DNA from: Bacteroidota bacterium
GTDB taxonomy: Bacteria > Bacteroidota > Bacteroidia > Flavobacteriales > Schleiferiaceae
Assembly (NCBI GenBank): GCA_003023665.1
Contig: PXYR01000085.1
Span: forward strand, 1-7,318
Length of the DNA: 7,318 bases
Reading direction: 5' to 3'
Below are positions 1 to 6,463 of the stretch, piece by piece (the stretch's first letter is position 1; every line of letters begins with the position of its first letter). Position numbers and translations under genes: made by a program. Below the pieces are notes generated by a model. It was not told the origin of the DNA, did no database searches, and saw nothing but the letters and a program-made list of their open reading frames with translations.

Positions 1-2
1 CA

Positions 3-2108
3 GAGTTCTTTGATAAGACATGGATAGAGTATTCATTCAATGATGTTTTGTGGACGAAGCTGACACAGGGAGTTATTTCTAATAATTGGTATACGGATAC
101 GCAAAATCAGTGGTGGTCTGGCGATAATGATGCGTCTTGGAAAAACAGACTAGCCGTGGTTCCAAACTCTGCCGGTAAAACAGTGCATTTCCGTCATCGT
201 TTTACTTCTGATGCATTTTTTCAAAGAGAAGGTGTGGGGATTGATGAATTGAACGTATACGAGATTCCTTGTAATTTCCCAATTTTGGATTTAGCTTATT
301 CTAACGTTACGACGGGTTCTTATGATCTTCATTGGACCTCAAATGCCTCTTCATGGGAGATAGTTTCGGGTCCAGTTGGATTCGGACAAGCAACTGGGTC
401 TAGTACGATTATTACCGTTAATAATGATTCGGTCAGTATGCCTTTAGGTGTATGCGATTCGGTTGACGTATACGTCCGTGCGTTGTGCGGAGGAGCTTCT
501 GGCAGTCCTTGGGCTGGTCCTATTACTATAGGTGCGCCTTGCGAACACGACCTTCGTTTAAGTGACTTATTGGTTGCAATCAATACCTGTGGAGATTCTT
601 CTACTGTAGTGGAAGCAATTGTGGAGAATAGAGGTTTGTATGATGCATCAAATTTCTCTGTGAATACAGACCTTTCAGGAGGCCTGAACTCCACTATGAC
701 ATTTAATTATATTGACACTTTATTGCCTGGAGAAACAGATACTATATTGGTGGGTGACTTCAATTCCCTTGCTGGTGCTACGAACGTAGACATTGTGGGC
801 TACACTACTTTATCAAACGATCAATATACTACTAATGATTCCTTAACCTATATGGATGTTGGATATATTGGCTCAATACCAAAGGTAGCGTCAAACGATA
901 CCATATGTTCTACAGATCCCTTCGGAGTTTTACATGCGGAGCCTTTTGATGGATTAACTTTCGGATGGTATGCCAGCCCAACGGATACCGTTGCTACTGC
1001 AACCGGAGATTCTTTTGTTGTAGCCAACCCGGGTCAACTAACATGGTATTTAGGTTATGAAGAACCTACCTATTATTTACAAACCAACCTAGCTCCAAAT
1101 AATGGTCTGTCTACAAATGGATCGGGTGTTGCGTTTAGTATTACACCCGCAGAAAGTACGCCAATTACCGGTTTTGACTTAACTACTTATGCTACAGTTG
1201 GAAGTTCGGTAACTGTTTGGGTATCTTATTTAGCAAATACCACTTTAACTGCAACCAATTGGAACAGTGCAAATTGGGTATATGTAGATACGGTAACGGT
1301 TACCTATACAGGAAACTGGACCAACTTTGTTTTAAATAAGCCATTTACCATTCCCGGCGGGGTAACTTCTTCCTTGAGAATTCAAACTTCTGAAGGTATC
1401 AGGTACAGAACGGGTGCTAATTTCGGAACAGTCTGGGCTCAAAACAATGAGCTCACTATTTATCAAGGTCTTAGCTTTGGTTCTTTGGCGGGCGCTGCGA
1501 ATAATCCTAGAAATTTCACTGGTCGCATTCATTACAAATCTGGTGGCAAGTGTTCCGATACACTTGTTCCCGTGAGCGTAGAATACTATCAAGATACTGC
1601 ATTTGCGGACTTCACTTACACATTAGATAGTAATGGTAAAACCGTGTTCTTTGACGCAACTAACTCATTTGGAGATGTTTACTCTTGGGACTTCGGGGAC
1701 GGAACTAATGGAACCGGCGACACCATTACTCACGTATTTGCAGATTCAGGAGATGTTTACCAAGTATGTTTGACTGTGGATGAGTCGGTTTGTATGACTT
1801 CAGATACGAAATGCGAAAGTTTGAAGACCACTGTTGGATTAGAGGAAATGAGTTTAGCTTCCAACGTGAGGCTCTATCCGAACCCGTCGATGGGTAATTT
1901 CAATGTATCGTTTACTACCGCGGTAGAATCTGAATATCAAATTGAAATTGTTGATATCACGGGCCGTACAGTTAATGTGAAGACAGGCGAAACGAAGTAC
2001 GGTGAAAATAAAGTGCTCTTTGATGCCGATTTACCGGATGGAGTGTATATGGTCAAAGTAATTGTTGAAGGCGATGTTTCCACCTCACGATTGGTAATTA
2101 GAAGTTAG
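3..2108 (+). CDS. C-terminal part of a large secreted multidomain protein with PKD and type IX secretion sorting domain (5' truncated)
   Basis: The reading frame is open to the left edge, so the true start and any catalytic region lie outside the window; 701 residues are visible. Residues 1-88 resemble a MAM/jelly-roll carbohydrate-binding-like module (W-rich, ending FQREGVGIDELNVYE). Residues 90-178 look like a fibronectin type III domain (VDVYVRALCGG), 179-286 like a CARDB-type adhesion module (VVEAIVENRG, LLPGETDTI), and 290-355 like an Ig-like domain. Residues 356-520 appear to be another beta sandwich. A PKD domain follows at about 522-612 with the hallmark WDFGDG at 562-567. The last ~80 residues are a type A T9SS C-terminal domain (LYPNPS at 624-629, then ITGR and DGVYMVKV). 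In known families this tail directs export through the outer membrane and cell-surface attachment or release. The domains suggest an adhesin or a surface hydrolase such as a peptidase; which one cannot be decided here. Confidence 0.9.
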   Translation, partial: EFFDKTWIEYSFNDVLWTKLTQGVISNNWYTDTQNQWWSGDNDASWKNRLAVVPNSAGKTVHFRHRFTSDAFFQREGVGIDELNVYEIPCNFPILDLAYSNVTTGSYDLHWTSNASSWEIVSGPVGFGQATGSSTIITVNNDSVSMPLGVCDSVDVYVRALCGGASGSPWAGPITIGAPCEHDLRLSDLLVAINTCGDSSTVVEAIVENRGLYDASNFSVNTDLSGGLNSTMTFNYIDTLLPGETDTILVGDFNSLAGATNVDIVGYTTLSNDQYTTNDSLTYMDVGYIGSIPKVASNDTICSTDPFGVLHAEPFDGLTFGWYASPTDTVATATGDSFVVANPGQLTWYLGYEEPTYYLQTNLAPNNGLSTNGSGVAFSITPAESTPITGFDLTTYATVGSSVTVWVSYLANTTLTATNWNSANWVYVDTVTVTYTGNWTNFVLNKPFTIPGGVTSSLRIQTSEGIRYRTGANFGTVWAQNNELTIYQGLSFGSLAGAANNPRNFTGRIHYKSGGKCSDTLVPVSVEYYQDTAFADFTYTLDSNGKTVFFDATNSFGDVYSWDFGDGTNGTGDTITHVFADSGDVYQVCLTVDESVCMTSDTKCESLKTTVGLEEMSLASNVRLYPNPSMGNFNVSFTTAVESEYQIEIVDITGRTVNVKTGETKYGENKVLFDADLPDGVYMVKVIVEGDVSTSRLVIRS

Positions 2109-2129
2109 AAATAAAATCACTTAATTATG

Positions 2130-2156
2130 AACCCCGGCCATTGGTCGGGGTTTTTT
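2130..2156 (+). terminator. Intrinsic terminator after the T9SS cargo gene
   Basis: An 8-bp GC-rich stem (CCCCGGCC with GGTCGGGG, one G-U pair) is extended by two A-T pairs, has an ATT loop, and is followed at once by six T residues at 2151-2156. It lies 21 bases after the TAG stop of the upstream gene. The following ATG start is at 2161, so the terminator leaves almost no leader for the next gene. Confidence 0.9.
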
Positions 2157-2160
2157 AGTT

Positions 2161-2670
2161 ATGCCTTATAAGAAGGGAGATAAAGTAAGATTTAAAGATG
2201 CCGCAGGAATTGCGGTTGTTTCTCGTATTGTTGGAAACATCATTTATATAGAAGATGATGCTGGATTCGAACACGCTTATGAAAGGCATGAATTGCTGCC
2301 TTTCCAAACCATGGAAATAGGAGATGTGCCAATAAAAGATAGAAAAGAAACCCCTAGAGCAGTTTCAGCACAACAAATCAACAGATTAACTATAGATCTC
2401 CATAGTCATGTCTTATTGGAAAACACTTATGGCATGACTAAGTATGAAATCCTCAATTATCAATTGGATAAGGCGCGTCAAACGATTAATGAGGCAAAAA
2501 AGAGAAAAATCAATAAGGTGTTAATTATTCACGGAATTGGCTCAGGGAGATTAAAAGATGAAGTACACCACATGCTCTCTAAAATGGGTAAACTGAATTA
2601 TTATTTTGCAGATTTTGCAGATGGAGGATATGGTGCAACTGAGGTAGAGATTTTGCTTTCCAAGCACTAA
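2161..2670 (+). CDS. Short Smr (small MutS-related) domain protein with SH3-like N-terminus
   Basis: The 169-residue protein has a small beta-rich N-terminal region (about 1-47, KKGDKVRFKDAAG then VGNIIYIEDDAGFE). It resembles the SH3-like start of the Bacteroidota DUF2027/Smr proteins. A polar linker (48-74) follows, then a C-terminal Smr domain. The Smr hallmarks are visible: IDLHSH at 78-83 (the LDxH motif) and HGIGSGRLKDEV at 124-135 (the HGxGxG motif), followed by GGYGATEVEI. Smr domains are known as nucleases or nucleic-acid-binding modules, in MutS2 and in stand-alone RNA- or DNA-cleaving proteins. No MutS ATPase part is present, so this is not MutS2. Many relatives are, from memory, about twice as long, making this a compact version. 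The ATG is firm: an in-frame TGA at 2128-2130 leaves no other upstream ATG, GTG or TTG. No ribosome binding site is visible. The substrate is unknown. Confidence 0.88.
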   Translation: MPYKKGDKVRFKDAAGIAVVSRIVGNIIYIEDDAGFEHAYERHELLPFQTMEIGDVPIKDRKETPRAVSAQQINRLTIDLHSHVLLENTYGMTKYEILNYQLDKARQTINEAKKRKINKVLIIHGIGSGRLKDEVHHMLSKMGKLNYYFADFADGGYGATEVEILLSKH

Positions 2671-2675
2671 CTTTG
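2668..2675 (+). promoter_or_regulatory. Putative Bacteroidota -7 promoter element for rnpB (TAACTTTG)
   Basis: TAACTTTG matches the TAnnTTTG consensus exactly, and its first three bases are the TAA stop codon of the Smr gene. It would place transcription start around 2681-2684, some 15-18 bases before the P1 helix of rnpB. A near match, GATCTTTG at 2681-2688, would start nearer to P1 (about 2693-2697). A TTTG lies upstream at 2652-2655, but its spacing to either element (12 or 25 bases) does not fit the usual ~20-base gap to the -33 element, so the upstream half is weak. Confidence 0.55.
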
Positions 2676-2698
2676 CAAGTGATCTTTGAAATTATTGG

Positions 2699-3066
2699 TG
2701 ATTCGTATTTTTCCGTGCCTTATCGCTTCTATATGAAGAGGAAAGTCCGGACAGCAGAGGATAGCGTGCTTCCTAACGGGAAGGCCTTGCTTGCAAGGAC
2801 AGCTAGTGCAACAGAAAGAATACCGCCTTCGGGTAAGGGTGAAAAGGTAGGGTAAGAGCCTACCGCACTTTAGGTGACTAAAGTGGCATGGTAAACCTCA
2901 CGCGCTGAAATGTCATGTATATCGTGTTCCATTGGACTTGGCTATCCGTCAAGAGTTTACTGCACGAGGGGTAGGCAGATGGATCCTAACTGTGAAGTTA
3001 GGACTAGATAAATGATAAGGGCCCTTTAGGGTACAGAATCCGGCTTATAACGGAAGTACATCATCA
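2699..3066 (+). ncRNA. rnpB: RNase P RNA (bacterial class A)
   Basis: This is the catalytic RNA of ribonuclease P, which removes the 5' leader of precursor tRNAs together with the RnpA protein. Conserved elements appear in the expected order: GAGGAAAGTCCGG at 2738-2750 (5' strand of P4), AGTGCAACAGAAA with TACCGCC at 2805-2827, and AAGGGTGAAAAGG then GGTAAGAGCCTACCGC at about 2835-2866. GGCATGGTAAACC lies at 2885-2897, and GGGGTAGGC at 2968-2976 is likely the L15 loop pairing with tRNA CCA. AGATAAATGA and ACAGAATCCGGCTTAT (3033-3048, 3' strand of P4) close the core. The ends were set by P1: TGAT, GTA and TTTCCG at 2699-2715 pair with CGGAAG, TAC and ATCA at 3051-3066. The true 5' end may be up to ~17 bases earlier, as judged from the promoter. 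No clear intrinsic terminator follows. A 60-codon open frame inside this stretch is not a gene. Confidence 0.96.
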
Positions 3067-3097
3067 GTAATTTTAAAGATTTTAAACAACTAACCTT

Positions 3098-3298
3098 TTG
3101 ACAAAGAAAAGATTTACACTAACCCCGAAATTCTTGAGAGGATATCTGCAGGTATTCCGTGAAAAAGGGATTAAAGAAGGTATAAAGGCTGTGGGACTGC
3201 CGGTTGCGATAGGAATGTTTTTATTCTTTTTAATCAAAGGAGTGGTTCTCTATATTTTGCTTCCTTATTTGATTGCTACCGGAGCGTTTAGTGGATAA
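3098..3298 (+). CDS. Small single-segment membrane protein of unknown function
   Basis: The 66-residue protein has a basic N-terminus (TKKRFTLTPKFLRGYLQVFREKGIKEGIK). This is followed by a hydrophobic stretch at about residues 31-62 (VAIGMFLFFLIKGVVLYILLP), long enough for one helix or a tight hairpin. The positive N-terminus suggests an N-in topology. The start is TTG: the frame opens after a TAA at 3083-3085 and the first ATG comes only at residue 40, inside the membrane segment. It sits 31 bases after rnpB and 24 bases before the GT39 gene, in the same reading frame as the latter, so co-transcription is likely. I do not recognise a named family. Coding character (regular hydrophobic/basic layout, tight spacing to the next gene) supports a real gene; a role as accessory subunit of the glycosyltransferase is only inference from position. 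Confidence 0.7.
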   Translation: MTKKRFTLTPKFLRGYLQVFREKGIKEGIKAVGLPVAIGMFLFFLIKGVVLYILLPYLIATGAFSG

Positions 3299-3322
3299 AT
3301 TGCTTTTAGCTACATTGCAGTA

Positions 3323-4723
3323 GTGAAGGAGTTTCTAAATCAAAATCAATACCGAATCCTGACGATTTTGCTTCTATTGGGCAATTTTTATTTGCTTCCA
3401 ATTACTGCAGATGAAGCCTATTATTTTAGTTGGGGTAAGCAGATTTCCTTGGGGTATTTTGATCATCCACCACTTATTGGTTGGATAACGAGTTTGACAA
3501 ATACCTCTACGTTAAGACTACCTTTTCTCTTTGCCACAATATTGTTTGCAATGATTGCCAAAGAACAAGTTTTGGGCAAATTGTTGCTCATCCCAGGAGT
3601 TCATTTATTAGTGGGTGGCGCGCTACCAGATACGTTAATGGTCTTATCTGGTTTCTTGGTTCTTCATTCCTTTAAGAAATGGGTTTCAGCTTCTACCATT
3701 AAAAACGCGGTCATCCTAGGAATTCTGACAGCTATTCTTGGGTACTCAAAATTCCATGGAATACTTTTAGTATTGGCGCTGGCCATTGGATTTTGGTCTA
3801 AAAGAGGAGAATGGACATTGTATCTAGCTATTGCCATTACAGCTTTAGCTTTAACTCCATATTTAGTCTGGCAGTCGGAAAATAATTGGGTAACGTTTAC
3901 CTATCATTTTGGGGAACGATTCCACAACACTAGCATTCAATCTGTACTAGCGTTTTTGGGAATCACATTACTTCTTTGGTGGCCCCTATTTATCTTTTTT
4001 AATAATTTAAGATTATGGTCTAAATCATTGGTAATAATGAGCTTAGCCTTGTTTGGATTGGGCGCTTATAATGGAAGTGTGGAGATGCATTGGTTACTGG
4101 TTTGGATGTGGGTGATTCCGGAATTGTCTGTACCCAATTCTAAAAGAATTCGTCAAATGACGTATGCTTTAGTCTGTATTCACGGTTTGTTTTGGACACC
4201 GCAGGTTAGACACTTTTTGGATTTAGAACTCCACTTTAGGCCAGAAATTGATAACCTTGATACCCAAAAGAACACCGTATTTCTGGATGCCTATCAAGAT
4301 GCCGCTGTATTTGAATTCAAAACGTCAAAAGAGAGTTATTCTTTGGCACATCCAGGTATTCGCTTAAGCCAATATAATTTAAGACCCTATCCATTTAATG
4401 GACAAGAAGTTGTGGTATATAATAGAATGGGCATGGGAGAAAAATTGGGTAATTCTCCTTTTCACTTTGTTGAAGACACATTATATGATTTATCAGGTAT
4501 TACCTATTCATGGAATTCAGGTCGTTTAAAGTTTGATAGTGATGAAATCCCATTGGGTTATAATTGGATTTTATATACTTACGATAACGGCCAACAAATA
4601 AGTAGAAACATTATTTGCTCGGGACAAATTGAGCCAATTTTCAAACGCAATACTCAAGCGAGCCAATTTTTGACCTTGGAGAAAAATTGGTTGCCTTCAG
4701 GACTTTGGATACCCCTACAATAA
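3323..4723 (+). CDS. GT39/PMT-family (ArnT-like) integral membrane glycosyltransferase
   Basis: This 466-residue polytopic protein has the GT-C fold signature of the PMT_2 family. After the first membrane helix (about 11-28) comes DEAYYFSWGKQISLGYFDHPP at 30-50, in which D30-E31 and the FDHPP loop are the typical catalytic-loop residues. LPDTLMVLSG at 101-110 supplies a second acidic position, and YSKFHGILL (141-149) and PYLVWQSENNWVTF (179-192) are further family-type segments. Roughly eight to ten hydrophobic helices extend to about residue 290; residues ~300-466 form a soluble, presumably periplasmic, tail. Such enzymes transfer a sugar from a polyprenyl-phosphate donor to lipid or protein acceptors at the periplasmic face. 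The acceptor here is unknown. The start is GTG; only a rare ATT exists further upstream before the TAA of the small membrane gene in the same frame. No dedicated polyprenyl-phosphate sugar synthase is adjacent. Confidence 0.88.
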   Translation: MKEFLNQNQYRILTILLLLGNFYLLPITADEAYYFSWGKQISLGYFDHPPLIGWITSLTNTSTLRLPFLFATILFAMIAKEQVLGKLLLIPGVHLLVGGALPDTLMVLSGFLVLHSFKKWVSASTIKNAVILGILTAILGYSKFHGILLVLALAIGFWSKRGEWTLYLAIAITALALTPYLVWQSENNWVTFTYHFGERFHNTSIQSVLAFLGITLLLWWPLFIFFNNLRLWSKSLVIMSLALFGLGAYNGSVEMHWLLVWMWVIPELSVPNSKRIRQMTYALVCIHGLFWTPQVRHFLDLELHFRPEIDNLDTQKNTVFLDAYQDAAVFEFKTSKESYSLAHPGIRLSQYNLRPYPFNGQEVVVYNRMGMGEKLGNSPFHFVEDTLYDLSGITYSWNSGRLKFDSDEIPLGYNWILYTYDNGQQISRNIICSGQIEPIFKRNTQASQFLTLEKNWLPSGLWIPLQ

Positions 4724-4725
4724 AA

Positions 4726-4752
4726 AAATCCTGATAACTATTATCAGGATTT
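4726..4752. terminator. Shared hairpin terminator between convergent GT39 gene and trxB
   Basis: AAATCCTGATAA (4726-4737) and TTATCAGGATTT (4741-4752) form a perfect 12-bp stem with a three-base CTA loop. On the minus strand the hairpin is followed by a run of seven T residues (complement of the A-run at 4722-4728), which is a classic intrinsic terminator for trxB. On the plus strand only TTTAATGTT follows, so it is a weaker terminator for the GT39 gene, whose TAA stop (4721-4723) is part of the A-run. Confidence 0.88.
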
Positions 4753-4775
4753 AATGTTGTAATTGTCTTTCACTT

Positions 4776-5717
4776 TTAGTGGCCAAGGGCGGCTAAATAC
4801 CTTTCGCTTTCAAGGGCTGCCATACAGCCTGTTCCCGCCGCTGTAACGGCTTGACGGTATATTTTATCCTGAGCATCTCCAGAACAAAAAACACCGGGAT
4901 AATTGGTAGCCGTTGAGTCCGATTTGGTGATGATATAGCCTGTTTCATCCATATCAATTTGACCTTTGAAAATATCTGTATTTGGTTTGTGCCCAATGGC
5001 GACGAAGAATCCTGATGCTGGAATTTCACTTACATCACCTGTTAGTCGATTCTTGGCTTTAACTGCTGTTAAACCCTTGTCATCACCCAAGAGGTCTAAG
5101 GTTTCCGTATTCCATAGGACTTCAATATTTTCCGTAGCCATTACCCGATTTTGCATTGCTTTAGAAGCACGCATTTGGTCACGGCGCACAAGCATGGTTA
5201 CTTTAGGGCAAAGTTTTGCTAAATAGGTTGCCTCTTCTGCCGCAGTATCTCCTGCTCCTACAACCACAACCTCCTGACCTTTGTAGAAAAATCCGTCACA
5301 AACTGCGCATGCACTCACACCAAATCCCATGAATCTCTCCTCAGCGGGAAGTCCTAAGTATTTTGCAGAGGCCCCCGTGGATATAATAACAGTTCGCGCT
5401 TGAACTTGCGTACTCTCGTCAATAGTTAGGGTATGATAACCGCCTTGTTCAGCATTAAGATCAGCTTTTGTCACCAAGCCAAAACGAACTTCGGTTCCAA
5501 ATCTTTCTGCTTGATTCTTAAGATCTTCCATCATGGCATTTCCATCAACACCTTGGGCATATCCTGGGAAGTTGTCTACTTCCGTAGTGGTTGTTAGCTG
5601 TCCACCGGGTTGCAAGCCCATATACATTATTGGTTTGAGATCTGCTCTGGCTGCATAAATAGCTGCGGTATATCCTGCGGGTCCTGAACCTATGATGATG
5701 CAATCGTGTTGTTCCAT
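4776..5717 (-). CDS. trxB: Thioredoxin reductase (NADPH-dependent flavoprotein)
   Basis: This enzyme reduces thioredoxin with NADPH through FAD and a redox-active disulfide in the cytoplasm, supplying electrons for ribonucleotide reduction and oxidative-stress defence. At 313 residues it has the usual low-molecular-weight TrxR length. Visible motifs are the FAD-binding GSGPAG at 10-15, PGGQLTTTTEVDNFPG at 37-52, and the active-site CAVC at 137-140 followed by DG. The NADPH-binding fold has GAGDTAAEE at 154-162, VRRD at 177-180 and R183 (arginines typical of NADPH rather than NADH preference). The C-terminal FAD motif is GDAQD at 280-284. All key residues are intact. The ATG at 5717-5715 places the FAD motif at the normal distance. 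The gene is alone on its strand, convergent with the GT39 gene and divergent from the lipoprotein gene. A thioredoxin gene is not in the window. Confidence 0.97.
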   Translation of the reverse strand: MEQHDCIIIGSGPAGYTAAIYAARADLKPIMYMGLQPGGQLTTTTEVDNFPGYAQGVDGNAMMEDLKNQAERFGTEVRFGLVTKADLNAEQGGYHTLTIDESTQVQARTVIISTGASAKYLGLPAEERFMGFGVSACAVCDGFFYKGQEVVVVGAGDTAAEEATYLAKLCPKVTMLVRRDQMRASKAMQNRVMATENIEVLWNTETLDLLGDDKGLTAVKAKNRLTGDVSEIPASGFFVAIGHKPNTDIFKGQIDMDETGYIITKSDSTATNYPGVFCSGDAQDKIYRQAVTAAGTGCMAALESERYLAALGH

Positions 5718-5739
5718 TATGTTTGATTATTTGGAGTGT

Positions 5740-5747
5740 CAAATTTA
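5740..5747 (-). promoter_or_regulatory. Putative -7 promoter element of trxB (TAAATTTG on the minus strand)
   Basis: Read on the minus strand, TAAATTTG matches the Bacteroidota TAnnTTTG consensus. It would start transcription at about 5732-5735, giving a leader of roughly 15-18 bases before the trxB ATG. A TTG occurs upstream on that strand (complement of CAA at 5761-5763), but only 13 bases away instead of the usual ~20, so the -33 half is not convincing. Confidence 0.55.
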
Positions 5748-5803
5748 GGTGGAATAGGTTCAATATTCTATTTCTGTACACTATCTCCGAATAAGTTTTT
5801 TTA

Positions 5804-6460
5804 ATGAGTTATAAACGATTTGTGAGAAAATCAATGTATTTCGCCTTGATTGGGCTTTGTATGAGTTGTGCGCCTACTAAAATTGTTGTTCCGCTACAGG
5901 AAGGACAAGTTCAAATTGGGGCTACACTTGGAAGACCTAAGGTAAATTCTGGGAGCCTACCTCTTATGGGAATCTACGCCGCAAAAGGGATTTCAAATGC
6001 CACTACTGCTTATGGTGCTGCTCAATTAAGCAGTGCACTTTTTGGAACAATACAATTAGATGGAGGTGTGGTGAAAGGACTGCGCCCATCAAGCGGAATC
6101 TTGCCAGGTTTGTCTTACAGTTATGGAGGTAATCTGTTTGTAAGCAGTCGGGATTATGCCACAAGAATTTACCCGGAAACTGGATTCAACGTTTTCTGGC
6201 AGCAAGGGTCACACATACTAAACCTTAGCGCGAATACATGGGTTGATCCTACCTGGTTTTTGACCGAATACAATAGAGGACAAATATTGGCTCCATCCTT
6301 GGGTGCCGGTTACCGACTGCGCTACAAGTGGATAGAATTTCAAACGGAATATAAAATTGTGAACCCAACAAGAGAAATTATGATTCCGCAAGCCTATGTT
6401 CCTTCTACGTTTGGACTTGGGGGGAGAGGACTTTATTGGGGAATAGCCTTAAATTTTTAA
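5804..6460 (+). CDS. Uncharacterised lipoprotein with beta-strand-rich body
   Basis: The 218-residue product begins with a basic N-terminus (MSYKRFVRKS), a short hydrophobic stretch (MYFALIGLCM, 11-20) and Cys22 in CMSC. This reads as a lipoprotein signal peptide with a slightly unusual lipobox; Cys19 is a poorer candidate. The ATG at 5804 is preferred over the ATG at 5834 because the latter would lack the basic n-region. After APTKIVVPLQEGQVQIGATLGRP the body consists of alternating Gly/aromatic strands (PGLSYSYGGNLFVSS, GAGYRLRYKWIEFQTEYKI) and ends in a terminal phenylalanine (YWGIALNF). This resembles small outer-membrane beta-barrel or barrel-like proteins, but a lipidated N-terminus and a barrel are an uncommon pair. 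I recall similar hypothetical lipoproteins in Flavobacteriia but know no function. The hydrolase gene starts three bases after its stop, indicating an operon. TAAGTTTT at 5792-5799 is an imperfect -7 match, too near the ATG to be convincing. Confidence 0.8.
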   Translation: MSYKRFVRKSMYFALIGLCMSCAPTKIVVPLQEGQVQIGATLGRPKVNSGSLPLMGIYAAKGISNATTAYGAAQLSSALFGTIQLDGGVVKGLRPSSGILPGLSYSYGGNLFVSSRDYATRIYPETGFNVFWQQGSHILNLSANTWVDPTWFLTEYNRGQILAPSLGAGYRLRYKWIEFQTEYKIVNPTREIMIPQAYVPSTFGLGGRGLYWGIALNF

Positions 6461-6463
6461 AAG

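Noticed and set aside
329..694. 121-codon minus-strand open frame inside the T9SS cargo gene
   Set aside because: It is antisense to a well-supported coding region and its product has no recognisable features; the same holds for the minus-strand frame at 1332-1592.
2127..2171. A 14-codon ORF (MNPGHWSGFFSYAL) running through the terminator hairpin into the smr start, possibly a leader peptide for attenuation
   Set aside because: It is very short, has no codon bias typical of attenuators and no ribosome site; its codons are dictated by the hairpin, so coincidence is the simpler explanation.
2673..2855. A 60-codon open frame starting just after the smr gene
   Set aside because: It lies over the 5' half of rnpB; the RNA conservation explains the sequence, and the peptide shows no protein-like features.
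3067..3097. Possible terminator or promoter after rnpB (TAATTTTA at 3068-3075; TAACCTTTTG at 3091-3100)
   Set aside because: There is no hairpin, and the promoter-like matches are imperfect (final G missing, or a four-base spacer) with no -33 partner.
3481..3675. 64-codon frame inside the GT39 gene
   Set aside because: It is fully contained in the GT39 coding sequence in another frame and shows no features of its own.
4966..5226. 86-codon plus-strand frame opposite trxB, and the minus-strand frames at 4793-5029 and 5545-5781
   Set aside because: All overlap intact trxB in other frames and are shadows of it.
6436..6463. TTG start at 6436 for the hydrolase, giving an unbroken 291-residue frame
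   Set aside because: It lies inside the end of the upstream lipoprotein gene, gives no signal peptide, and ignores the excellent ATG plus lipobox at 6464 in the other frame.
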